From contig CAAGFN010000064.1 in assembly GCA_900769145.1 (NCBI GenBank), positions 1-64,000 of the forward strand: DNA of 64,000 nucleotides, given 5' to 3'. Positions 37,363 through 46,076 of this stretch are shown one piece after another (position 1 is the stretch's first letter; every line of letters starts with the position of its first letter). Under the pieces are notes generated by a model that saw nothing but the letters and a program-made list of their open reading frames with translations, made no database searches and was not told the origin of the DNA. Source of the DNA: Rikenellaceae bacterium. GTDB taxonomy: Bacteria; Bacteroidota; Bacteroidia; Bacteroidales; UBA932. Made by a program: the position numbers and the translations under genes.

Positions 37363-38289
37363 ATGAACAATATCTTCAAATATCTTTTGACGGCAGCCTT
37401 TGCTGCCACTGCCCTGACAGGTTGCAGTTTCGATAACTACGATATTCAGTATCCTACCAAGAAGGTTCTCTTCACCTATCAGAAGTACAACCGCCAGGTG
37501 GTAGTAGGCGAGGGCATGGGCATCGAAATAGGCTTTGTTTTCTCCGGCCTTCCTGCTAGTGACAGGGACAGGGTCGTGAAGTTCGAGATTGATCCTACTC
37601 TTGTCACCGATGAGAAGCAGTCAGTCCTCCCTGCGGAGTACTACACCCTTGCTCAAGAGGGCCAGACGGTTATCAAGAAGGGTAGCCTCAAGTCATACGT
37701 TCCTCTTGCACTTGATTCCGCCGCTTTCGTGAACGACCCGAAGGCACTCACTGGAGAGTATGTCCTTCCGGTCCGCATAACCGAGGCAGATGCGGATGAG
37801 ATTTCGGAAGGCAAGGATTACACCCTCATTTCCCTCAGCTATCAGGGTCGCCAGTACGGAAACTACACATACTTCGGAACAGCCACCTCAAGTACTGTGG
37901 AGGAGGGGAAGAAGTATATGAACCAGCCTTCCACCACTGCCAGCGTGCGCCAGCTCCAGACCATCGGCCCTAACAGGTTCAGGGTCTATGCTGACCAGAG
38001 CTCGAACATTGACCCGATGAAGGGAACTTACTCGATGATTGTCACCGTCCCGGTTGACGGCGGCGGAGAAATCGAGCTTGAGCCTGACACTGAGTATCTT
38101 CCTGCCATCCAGATTGAGAAGGATGGAATCTGCACATACGATGTTGCATCCAAGACATTCGTACTCAGGTACAGATATACCGACAAGGATGGCAATATCT
38201 GGCACGCTGAGGACAAGATGACCTTCCGGAACAGAATCCGGGATGACCAGGGCGACGGCCGTGTCCTCTACGAGTGGAGAGGTTTCTGA
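37363..38289 (+). CDS. DUF1735/DUF4361-type surface lipoprotein, probable glycan-binding protein
   Basis: 308 residues. Lipoprotein signal MNNIFKYLLTAAFAATALTGC. The N-terminal half resembles DUF1735 (LPAEYYTL, YVLPVRIT) and the C-terminal half DUF4361 (VLRYRYTDKDGNIWHAEDKM, YEWRGF at the end). Proteins of this type are encoded after SusD in many loci and act as extra surface glycan-binding proteins. The position, 25 bases after the second SusD, supports that role; binding specificity is unknown. Confidence 0.85.
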   Translation: MNNIFKYLLTAAFAATALTGCSFDNYDIQYPTKKVLFTYQKYNRQVVVGEGMGIEIGFVFSGLPASDRDRVVKFEIDPTLVTDEKQSVLPAEYYTLAQEGQTVIKKGSLKSYVPLALDSAAFVNDPKALTGEYVLPVRITEADADEISEGKDYTLISLSYQGRQYGNYTYFGTATSSTVEEGKKYMNQPSTTASVRQLQTIGPNRFRVYADQSSNIDPMKGTYSMIVTVPVDGGGEIELEPDTEYLPAIQIEKDGICTYDVASKTFVLRYRYTDKDGNIWHAEDKMTFRNRIRDDQGDGRVLYEWRGF

Positions 38290-38334
38290 TACCCTTGGAA
38301 GACTGAAATTTACTTATTCTAAACTTAAATCATT

Positions 38335-40767
38335 ATGAAGGAAAACAATCCGTTTTCTCGTAACGGTATTGCTGGAGTCGCCGCTCTTACTGCGGCGGCT
38401 CTGAATCCGTTTACAGGGTCTGCTGCCGAACCTCGCTCTGCCAAGGGACAGGAAGGGCAGGATGAAAGGCCCAATATTGTAGTCATCATCGCTGATGACC
38501 TGCTTACTTCCGAGCTCAGCTGCTACGGCGGCCAGAATCTCAGGACCCCGAACATTGACCGTATCGCGGCCGAGGGAGTGCGGTTTACCCACAATATCGC
38601 ATCCATTGCGATGAGCGTTCCAATCAGGGCCTCCATGTACACCGGTCTATATCCGATGCATCACGGCTCATACCAGAACCACAAGAACACCTACGAGGGT
38701 ACAAAGACTGTCAATGAGTATATGCCTGAGGTAGGATACCGTGTCGGCAGGACGGGAAAGGACCATCCGGGCCCGAAATCTGTCTACAAGTTCGATGAGA
38801 TTCCTGGCTTCGTGAAGAATTGTGTGGCCAGGGAGGCTCCTTACAGCACTGACGGAATCAGGGAGTGGATCAGCAAGGGGGACGACCCGTTCCTCCTCTA
38901 TGTGTGCAGCATCAATTCCCACGCTCCTTGGACTTGGGGAGATCCATCAGAGTTCGACCCTGACAAGCTCGTGATGCCGGAGAACTGTGTCGACAGCCCT
39001 GGAATGCGTGAAATCATGACCCATTATCTCGCTGAGGTAAGGGCTCTTGACAATGAGGTCGGCTCCGTTCTTGAGACTCTTGAGGAGACTGGCAAGCTCG
39101 ACAATACCATTGTCATCTTCCTCGGTGAACAGGGACCTCAGTTCCCTGGAGGCAAATGGACATTGTGGAATCCGGGAGTGAGCAGCGCACTTTGCGCACG
39201 CTATCCGGCCAAGATCAAGCCGGGAACCGTCTGCGACGCTATTGTCCAGTACGAGGATCTTCTTCCGACCTTCATTGACATTGCCGGAGGAGAGCCGAGA
39301 CCTGAACTGGACGGACAGAGTTTCAAGAAAGCCCTCTTCGGGGAGTCCAAGACAGCCCGCAAATATGCGTACGGCATCCATAACAACTATCCTGAGGGCC
39401 GTCCATATCCTATCAGGAGTATCCGGGACGACAGGTATGCCCTTATTCTGAATCTCACCCCGGAGAAGGATTACCACGAGAAGCATCTGATGGCCAAGAC
39501 CAACAACCATACGGGCGTATGGCCGACCTGGGAGAAGGCCGCCAAGACTGACGAGCGCGCTGCCTGGCTCTGTGACCGTTTCGTGAACCGTCCGGCAGTG
39601 GAGTTCTACGACCTCAAGAAGGATCCTTGGGAAATGAACAACCTTGCCGAAAATCCGAAGTATGCCAAGCGGATTGCCGTCATGAAAGCAGAACTCGAGC
39701 GTTGGATGAAGGAACAGGGTGACCCTGGTGCATCTCTCGATGTGCCTTTCAACAACCAGATTGACAAGCACGAGACCGCCGTTCTCGTAAAGGGCGGCTG
39801 GATACGCGACCCATACATCGTACTTGCACCTGACGGATATTATTATCTCACCGGTACTGTTCCGAGCGAGGATGACAAGCGCCAGCAGGGTGACACCTTC
39901 AATACAGGTCTCGGCGAGGGCAGCGTAGTCGGCAATGAACTCCGTGTATGGAGAAGCCAGACAATGGTGGAGTGGGACTATCTCGGCGTGGCTTACCGCA
40001 CTCCGGACCAGCCTGAGGCTCTTGACAACACAAAGCCGAACTGGAAGCATCTCTGGGCTCCTGAACTTCACTGGACAGGGGACAGATGGGCGATGATACA
40101 TTGCCCAGCAGGTGTCAGCACATTGGCCCTCAGCGAGGGAACCAGCCCTATGGGACCTTGGACATTCCCGAATATGGAAGCATTCCGCGGCCGTCACGAC
40201 CCGTCCCTCTTTCGGGATGACGACGGTACCTGGTACATGACCCACGGCAACGGCTTCCTTCTCAAGATCAAGCCTGACTTCTCAGGCATAGACGGAAAGC
40301 AGGTCAGGATAGACCCGGCTGACCGCAAGATAGGTCACGAGGGAACCACGATAATGAAGTTCGGCAAGAAGTACGTGATGTTCGGCACCGGCTGGTCCAC
40401 CGACCAGGGCCGCAAGGGTTCATACAACCTCTACTATTGTACTGCCGACAAGATTGAGGGTCCTTATTCCGAGAGACGTTTCGTGGGCCGCTTCCTCGGA
40501 CATGGAACCCCTTTCCAGGACAAGAAGGGCAACTGGTGGTGCACTGCGTTCTACAATGCCAATGTCCCTCCTCTTCCTGCCGCCGGCATTGAGACCAAGG
40601 ATTTGAGGGAAACTGCCCAGACCATCAACCAGCTTGGTACTACCATCGTCCCTCTCGATGTGCGAATCCTTCCGGACGGAGATGTATATATCCGGGCAAT
40701 AGACCCGCATTATGCTACCCCCGGTCCGGATGAGGCTACTCCGGTGAAGGAAATGGTCCTCGAATAA
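38335..40767 (+). CDS. Two-domain enzyme: Ser-type S1 sulfatase fused to GH43
   Basis: 810 residues in one uninterrupted frame. After a signal-like N-terminus (to about residue 33), residues 42-465 form a sulfatase with IIADDLLTSELSCYGG, Ser94 in SVPIRASMYTG as the formylglycine precursor, and the variant second metal site GEQGPQFPGGKW. Residues about 480-800 form a five-bladed GH43 domain with candidate catalytic residues Asp492 (IRDPYI), Asp622 (HDPSLF) and Glu669 (HEGTT). The fusion would let one exported protein remove a sulfate and then a terminal sugar from the same chain end. The sulfatase half is a paralogue of the one at 25812; the GH43 half differs from the tandem GH43 at 16074. Confidence 0.9.
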   Translation: MKENNPFSRNGIAGVAALTAAALNPFTGSAAEPRSAKGQEGQDERPNIVVIIADDLLTSELSCYGGQNLRTPNIDRIAAEGVRFTHNIASIAMSVPIRASMYTGLYPMHHGSYQNHKNTYEGTKTVNEYMPEVGYRVGRTGKDHPGPKSVYKFDEIPGFVKNCVAREAPYSTDGIREWISKGDDPFLLYVCSINSHAPWTWGDPSEFDPDKLVMPENCVDSPGMREIMTHYLAEVRALDNEVGSVLETLEETGKLDNTIVIFLGEQGPQFPGGKWTLWNPGVSSALCARYPAKIKPGTVCDAIVQYEDLLPTFIDIAGGEPRPELDGQSFKKALFGESKTARKYAYGIHNNYPEGRPYPIRSIRDDRYALILNLTPEKDYHEKHLMAKTNNHTGVWPTWEKAAKTDERAAWLCDRFVNRPAVEFYDLKKDPWEMNNLAENPKYAKRIAVMKAELERWMKEQGDPGASLDVPFNNQIDKHETAVLVKGGWIRDPYIVLAPDGYYYLTGTVPSEDDKRQQGDTFNTGLGEGSVVGNELRVWRSQTMVEWDYLGVAYRTPDQPEALDNTKPNWKHLWAPELHWTGDRWAMIHCPAGVSTLALSEGTSPMGPWTFPNMEAFRGRHDPSLFRDDDGTWYMTHGNGFLLKIKPDFSGIDGKQVRIDPADRKIGHEGTTIMKFGKKYVMFGTGWSTDQGRKGSYNLYYCTADKIEGPYSERRFVGRFLGHGTPFQDKKGNWWCTAFYNANVPPLPAAGIETKDLRETAQTINQLGTTIVPLDVRILPDGDVYIRAIDPHYATPGPDEATPVKEMVLE

Positions 40768-40791
40768 TTGAAAATTAAGCATTACAATATT

Positions 40792-42489
40792 ATGAATATT
40801 AACAAAAAAGTACTCCTTCCGGCTGCATTGATGACGGTGGCTTCACCTGCCTTGACGCATGCCGCTTGCAAGAAAGCTGACAAGAGGCCTAACATCATCG
40901 TCATTATGGCGGATGACCTTGGTTATTCCGACCTTGGCTGCTATGGTGGAGAAATCCACACTCCGAACCTCGACCGTCTGGCAGGGGAGGGAGTGAGATT
41001 CACCCATTTCTACAACACCAGCCGTTCCTGCCCTACCAGGGCATCCCTGCTCACCGGTCTTTACCAGCATCAGGCCGGCATTGGCCGTATGACATTCGAC
41101 CAGCATCTTCCGGGCTACCGCGGAACAATGTCCCGCAATGCCGTGACCATCGCAGAGGTACTCAAGGAGGCTGGCTACCGTACTTCAATGATTGGAAAAT
41201 GGCACGTTGCTGAAACTCCTCTCCGCGAGGATCAGAGGGCGTGGCTGAACCATCAGGTGTTCCACGAGCCGTTCTCCGACCTTTCCAATTATCCGGTGAA
41301 CCGCGGTTTCGATACTCATTACGGAACCATCTACGGCGTGGTGGATTACTTTGACCCGTTCTCCCTCGTTGAGGGTGAGGTTCCTGTAAAGGAAGTTCCG
41401 GAAGGTTACTATATTACCCAGGCCCTCTCTGACAGGGCCGTGAAGGAGGTCGAGCAGTATGCCAATGAGGACAAGCCGTTCTTCATGTATCTCGCATACA
41501 CGGCTCCGCACTGGCCGCTCCACGCTCTTCCTGAGGATATCGAGAAGTACAAGGATACTTACAAGGTGGGCTGGGAGGCTATCCGCGAGGCACGCTACCA
41601 GCGTCAGCTCCAGATGGGCCTTTTCGGCGACCAGACTGATTTCCTTTCTGACAGGCAGTTCACCGACAGATGGGAGGACAATCCTGATGCCGAGTGGGAT
41701 GCCCGCGCAATGGCTGTCCACGCCGCTATGATTGACCGTATGGACCAGGGTATCGGCCAGCTTATCGAGGCTCTCGAGAAGACCGGCCAGATGGACAACA
41801 CCCTCATCCTCTTCATGTCCGACAACGGCTGCAGCAATGAGGTATGCCAGAACTTTTCTCCTGGTGACAATGACCGTCCTGATATGACCAGGGCAGGTCT
41901 CCAGATGGTTTATCCGAAGAACAAAGAAGTCCTTCCCGGTCCTGAGACCACCTATGCTTCCCTGGGAGCAAGATGGGCCAATGTGGCCAACACTCCTTTC
42001 CGTTTCTGGAAGGCCAAGTCCTACGAGGGCGGTATCTGCACTCCGATGATTGCACATTGGCCCAAGGGCATGGACAAGAAGAGCATCGGCGGCTTCAACA
42101 ATGAGTACGGTCACGTGATGGATGTCATGGCTACCTGCGTCGAGCTTGCCGGCGCCAATTATCCTGAGACCTACAAGGGCCATGAGATTATCCCGATGGA
42201 GGGCCTCAGTCTTGTTCCTCTCTTCAAGACCGGTCACCGCGAGGGTCACGAGTACCTGGGCTTCGAACATTTCTGCGAGAGCGCCTTCATTTCCCGTGAC
42301 GGCTGGAAGATAGTACGTCCTGGCCAGAAGGCCGAGTGGGAGCTCTACAACCTCAATGAGGACCGCAGCGAGACCCACAACGTGGCCGCACAGCATCCTG
42401 AAATTGTGGAGAAGATGGTCAAGGCATACGATGAGTGGACCGAACGCTGCATGGTCGTGCCTTTCCCGGGACAGAAGCGTAACAAGTAA
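40792..42489 (+). CDS. Sulfatase (family S1, Ser-type)
   Basis: 565 residues from the ATG at 40792 (MNINKKVLLPAALMTVASPA, signal peptide); a TTG 24 bases upstream is in frame but would spoil it. Metal motif IMADDLGYSDLGCYGG; signature SCPTR with Ser79 as formylglycine precursor; MIGKWHVAE; PHWPLHALPED; MSDNGCSNE. It is paralogous to the sulfatases at 23718 and 42507. It probably acts in the periplasm on a sulfated glycan fragment imported by the SusCD pairs. It starts 24 bases after the fusion gene. Confidence 0.93.
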   Translation: MNINKKVLLPAALMTVASPALTHAACKKADKRPNIIVIMADDLGYSDLGCYGGEIHTPNLDRLAGEGVRFTHFYNTSRSCPTRASLLTGLYQHQAGIGRMTFDQHLPGYRGTMSRNAVTIAEVLKEAGYRTSMIGKWHVAETPLREDQRAWLNHQVFHEPFSDLSNYPVNRGFDTHYGTIYGVVDYFDPFSLVEGEVPVKEVPEGYYITQALSDRAVKEVEQYANEDKPFFMYLAYTAPHWPLHALPEDIEKYKDTYKVGWEAIREARYQRQLQMGLFGDQTDFLSDRQFTDRWEDNPDAEWDARAMAVHAAMIDRMDQGIGQLIEALEKTGQMDNTLILFMSDNGCSNEVCQNFSPGDNDRPDMTRAGLQMVYPKNKEVLPGPETTYASLGARWANVANTPFRFWKAKSYEGGICTPMIAHWPKGMDKKSIGGFNNEYGHVMDVMATCVELAGANYPETYKGHEIIPMEGLSLVPLFKTGHREGHEYLGFEHFCESAFISRDGWKIVRPGQKAEWELYNLNEDRSETHNVAAQHPEIVEKMVKAYDEWTERCMVVPFPGQKRNK

Positions 42490-42506
42490 GGACCTATATT
42501 GAAACT

Positions 42507-44123
42507 ATGAACAACAAATCCAGAATTGCGTTGATGGGAGCGGCTGCAGTGGCATCCGCTACCGTGGCGCAGGCGGCCGGGACCAAGAAGACTTCCGGAG
42601 CGAGGCCTAATATCGTCCTCATCATGGTAGACGATATGGGTTACTCGGACATTGAGTGCTACGGCGGCCTCATTCCGACTCCGAACATCAACAGGCTGGC
42701 TTCCAGCGGAGTCCGCTACACTCAGTTCTACAATACTGCAAGGTCTTGTCCCACAAGGGCTTCGCTGCTTACGGGACTTTATCCGCATCAGGCCGGTATC
42801 GGTGAGATGTCTGAGGACCCCGGCAGCAAAATCATGCCGGAGGACGATTCCGACGGATATATGGCAGCATTGAACCGCCACTGTGTCACCATGGCGGAGG
42901 TTCTCGGCGATGCAGGCTACCATACCTATATGGTCGGCAAATGGCACGTGGGAATGCACGGTATGGAGAAATGGCCTCTCCAGAGGGGATTTGACAGGTT
43001 CTACGGCATTCTCGCCGGAGCGACCAGCTACCTTGCCCCTCACGACGGCCGCGGCCTCTATCTTGACAATACCAAACTCCCGGTTCCGGAGCCGCCGTAT
43101 TATACTACGGATGCGTTCACGGACAAGGCTATCGAATTCCTTGGGACCAGGACGGACGATGACCCGTTCTTCCTCTATGTGGCCTACAATGCCCCTCACT
43201 GGCCTTTGCACGCAAAGCAGGAGGACATTGACAAGTTCAAGGGCAAGTTCGATGCCGGCTGGCAGGCTATTCAGGAGCAGAAGAGGCAGAGGATGATCGA
43301 CCTCGGCATCGTGAAGCCTGAATGGGGAGTCGCAGAGTGGGAAAACCGCAATTGGGACGAACTTACTGAGAAGGAAAAGCAGAACTCCAGTCTCAGAATG
43401 TCAGTCTATGCTGCCCAGATTTACTGTGTGGATTACAATGTAGGCAAACTCCTGGACTATCTGGAGGAGACTGGCCAGAGGGACAATACCCTCATCATCT
43501 TCCTTTCAGACAATGGCGCCTGCGCAGAGCCTTACAGCGAAACCGGCTTCGGCACTGTCAATGATATAAATAACCCTGACAGCTGGGTGGCTCCTTCATA
43601 CGGCAAGCCTTGGGCACAGGTCAGCAATACTCCGTACCGCAAGTACAAGGTGCGCGCATACGAGGGAGGCATCTCCACACCTCTCATCCTGTCCTGGCCT
43701 GAGAAGTATGCCAAGTATGACGGTACCTGGAGGAACAATGTAGGCTTCCTGCCTGACATCATGGCCACCTTCGTGGACGTGTCCGGTGCGACCTATCCTG
43801 CTGTATATCACAATGGCAACGAGATCTATCCTATGGAGGGTTCTTCTCTCTGCCCGACTGTCAAGAACCCGAAGAAGTCCATCCACGACTACATCTATGG
43901 CGAGCATTTCGACAACCGCTATGTGCGCTGGAAGAACTGGAAGGCAGTCTATGACGAGAAGGGCAAGGTCTGGGAACTCTATGACATTGAGAATGACAGG
44001 ACCGAGCGTTTCAATGTAGCCGCAGAGCATCCTGAGATTCTCAATGACCTGACCTCTCATTGGCAGGAGTGGGCTGACACCCATCACGTTTATCCAAAAA
44101 GGCCCAAGGATAAGAAGAAATAG
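42507..44123 (+). CDS. Sulfatase (family S1, Ser-type)
   Basis: 538 residues with a signal peptide (MNNKSRIALMGAAAVASATVAQA). Metal motif IMVDDMGYSDIECYGG; Ser80 in ARSCPTRASLLTG; VGKWHVGMHG; PHWPLHAKQED; LSDNGACAE. It is a close paralogue of the preceding gene, 17 bases away, and very probably arose from it by tandem duplication. Last gene of the plus-strand arm; a hairpin follows. Confidence 0.93.
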   Translation: MNNKSRIALMGAAAVASATVAQAAGTKKTSGARPNIVLIMVDDMGYSDIECYGGLIPTPNINRLASSGVRYTQFYNTARSCPTRASLLTGLYPHQAGIGEMSEDPGSKIMPEDDSDGYMAALNRHCVTMAEVLGDAGYHTYMVGKWHVGMHGMEKWPLQRGFDRFYGILAGATSYLAPHDGRGLYLDNTKLPVPEPPYYTTDAFTDKAIEFLGTRTDDDPFFLYVAYNAPHWPLHAKQEDIDKFKGKFDAGWQAIQEQKRQRMIDLGIVKPEWGVAEWENRNWDELTEKEKQNSSLRMSVYAAQIYCVDYNVGKLLDYLEETGQRDNTLIIFLSDNGACAEPYSETGFGTVNDINNPDSWVAPSYGKPWAQVSNTPYRKYKVRAYEGGISTPLILSWPEKYAKYDGTWRNNVGFLPDIMATFVDVSGATYPAVYHNGNEIYPMEGSSLCPTVKNPKKSIHDYIYGEHFDNRYVRWKNWKAVYDEKGKVWELYDIENDRTERFNVAAEHPEILNDLTSHWQEWADTHHVYPKRPKDKKK

Positions 44124-44133
44124 TCCTTTTGTC

Positions 44134-44141
44134 TATATTTG
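44134..44141 (+). promoter_or_regulatory. -7-like element upstream of the mannose-1-phosphate guanylyltransferase gene
   Basis: TATATTTG matches TAnnTTTG, but it sits before the hairpin at 44148-44206. A transcript from here would have to read through that hairpin, and no -33 match was found. Confidence 0.25.
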
Positions 44142-44147
44142 AACAAG

Positions 44148-44206
44148 CCTTCCTTGTTTACCTGAGAATTTTCATTAAATTCGCACGGTGATAAGGAAGG
44201 TTTTTT
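44148..44206 (+). terminator. Terminator-like hairpin at the end of the glycan locus
   Basis: CCTTCCTT (44148-44155) pairs with AAGGAAGG (44193-44200) and is followed by six T (44201-44206). The 37-base loop is long for an intrinsic terminator. It lies between the last sulfatase and the next gene, whose start is 14 bases further on. Confidence 0.55.
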
Positions 44207-44219
44207 CTAACCATAACAG

Positions 44220-45290
44220 ATGATGAACTCAATCAAACACACGAATATCGTAATAATGGCCGGTGGCATAGGCAGCCGCCTCTGGCCGGTGAGTACGCCG
44301 GAGATGCCGAAGCAGTTCATTGACCTGCTCGGAGTAGGGAAATCCCTCCTGCAGCTTACCGTGGACCGTTTCCGTCCGGTAGCCGATGTGTCCCGGATGT
44401 GGGTGGTGACCTCTGAACGGTACGTGGATATCGTCAGGAGGCAGATTCCTGAGATGCCCGCAGAACACATTCTCGCCGAGCCGGTGGCCCGCAACACGGC
44501 TCCTTGCATAGCCTACGCCTGCTGGAAGATAATGCGGGAGGATCCGGAGGCCAACATTGTCGTGACCCCGTCGGATGCGATAGTCCTGAAAACCGGCTTG
44601 TTTACTGAAATCATTTCCAAGGCATTGGCTTTTACCGGGGAGTCGTCCGCAATTGTCACAGTCGGCATTCATCCCAGCCGGCCCGAGACCGGTTACGGAT
44701 ATATCTGCTCGTCTTCAAAGGAAGAGGGCAATGTTATGAAAGTCAATGAGTTCCGGGAGAAACCAGACAAGGCTACAGCCGAACGCTATCTCGCCGCCGG
44801 CAATTATTTCTGGAATGCCGGAATCTTCGTGTGGTCAGTATCAACTATAGTCGAGGAAATACGCCGGCACGCCCCTCAGATAGCAGGGATGATGGACAGA
44901 ATCGCGGAGGCATTCGGAAAGCCTGAGGAAAAAGCTGTGCTTGAGGAGTATTTCCCTCAATGCGACAAAATCTCGATTGACTATGCAGTTATGGAGAAGT
45001 CCGATGCGATTTATGTCATTTCAGCCGACCTTGGCTGGTCAGACCTTGGAAGCTGGACCTCTGCAGGTAGCCATATTCAGGAAAGCGGGGACGGCAACAG
45101 GGTAGTCGGCAGCGATGTCAGGCTCATTGACACTGCGGGCTGCATTGTCCATACCGAGAGTTGCAAGAGGGTGGTTGTCAAGGGCTTGACGGACTATATC
45201 ATTGCCTTGGGGGACGGCAATCTGCTGATATGCCCCAAGGAAGATGAACAGAATATCAAGGATTATTCGGCGGGCAAGTCTCAATGTTGA
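44220..45290 (+). CDS. manC: Mannose-1-phosphate guanylyltransferase
   Basis: 356 residues, the short form without the fused isomerase domain. It makes GDP-mannose from mannose-1-phosphate and GTP. The nucleotidyltransferase core begins VIMAGGIGSRLWPVSTPEMP; further motifs are EPVARNTAPCIAYA, TPSDAIV, FREKPDKATAERYL, NYFWNAGIFVWS and DLGWSDLGSW. A second Met follows the first. It feeds mannose or fucose into surface glycans, and the two downstream genes may use such glycans. Confidence 0.92.
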   Translation: MMNSIKHTNIVIMAGGIGSRLWPVSTPEMPKQFIDLLGVGKSLLQLTVDRFRPVADVSRMWVVTSERYVDIVRRQIPEMPAEHILAEPVARNTAPCIAYACWKIMREDPEANIVVTPSDAIVLKTGLFTEIISKALAFTGESSAIVTVGIHPSRPETGYGYICSSSKEEGNVMKVNEFREKPDKATAERYLAAGNYFWNAGIFVWSVSTIVEEIRRHAPQIAGMMDRIAEAFGKPEEKAVLEEYFPQCDKISIDYAVMEKSDAIYVISADLGWSDLGSWTSAGSHIQESGDGNRVVGSDVRLIDTAGCIVHTESCKRVVVKGLTDYIIALGDGNLLICPKEDEQNIKDYSAGKSQC

Positions 45291-45314
45291 CCTGCCCGGT
45301 TAATGGTTTTTATT

Positions 45315-46076
45315 ATGGAAAGACCTCATTACAAGACAGTTGTCATTTCGGACGTTCATCTTGGCTCGCCCCATTCAAAAGTCAGGGAAGTGTCGGAGTT
45401 CCTCAGCACCGTGAACTGCGACAGGCTTATCATGGACGGTGACATCATCGACGGCTGGCAGCTTCACAATTCGGACGACAAGTGGAACGCCGACCATTCC
45501 GCATTCTTCCGGGTGATAATGAAAATGATGGAGAAGCACGGCACGGAGGTCATTTACGTATCGGGCAACCACGACGACTTCCTGGACCCTATCGTGCCTT
45601 CCAAGTTATTCAATATCAAGTTTGTAAGCGAGTATATCCTGAAGGAGGAAAAGCATTCATACGTTGTCATCCACGGACACGCTTTCGACAGCATCACGGC
45701 ACAGTTCCGCTGGATTTCCAAACTCGGGGACAAGGTCTACAGCCTCCTGCTCAAGTTCAACAATGTCTGGAACCGTGCAAGGAAACGTCACGGGAAGGGC
45801 TATTATTCATTCTCAAAGGTCATAAAGCACAAGGTCAAGCAGGCGGTTTCCCTGATTTCCGGCTTCGAGTCCGACCTTGCCGACTTTGCCAAGGCCCGCG
45901 GATGCGACAGCATAATCTGTGGTCATATCCACAATCCGGAGGATAAGATGCTCAAGGGAGGGATACATTATCTCAATTCGGGTGACTGGGTGGAATCGCT
46001 TTCAGCACTAGTCGAGGACATTGAAGGCAAATGGAGCATCCTCAGGTACAATGATTTTGTAAAGCCTCAGATATGA
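45315..46076 (+). CDS. LpxH-like metallophosphoesterase
   Basis: 253 residues from the ATG at 45315; an upstream in-frame ATG at 45303 is less likely. The calcineurin-like metal motifs are all present in order: SDVHLG, MDGDIIDGW, GNHDD, IHGHAFD and CGHIHNP. The closest functional family is UDP-2,3-diacylglucosamine diphosphatase-like proteins (LpxH group), which cleave a nucleotide-lipid diphosphate at the inner membrane. Whether this copy makes lipid A or acts on another substrate cannot be told here. It overlaps the glycosyltransferase gene by 4 bases (ATGA). Confidence 0.82.
   Translation: MERPHYKTVVISDVHLGSPHSKVREVSEFLSTVNCDRLIMDGDIIDGWQLHNSDDKWNADHSAFFRVIMKMMEKHGTEVIYVSGNHDDFLDPIVPSKLFNIKFVSEYILKEEKHSYVVIHGHAFDSITAQFRWISKLGDKVYSLLLKFNNVWNRARKRHGKGYYSFSKVIKHKVKQAVSLISGFESDLADFAKARGCDSIICGHIHNPEDKMLKGGIHYLNSGDWVESLSALVEDIEGKWSILRYNDFVKPQI

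Noticed and set aside
38947..40245. Long open frame on the minus strand (432 codons) opposite the sulfatase-GH43 gene
   Set aside because: It mirrors a well-supported gene with full domain content, has no recognisable domain, and arises from codon bias. The same holds for 41185-42396 (-), 20460-21521 (+), 24654-25532 (+) and 15146-15910 (-).
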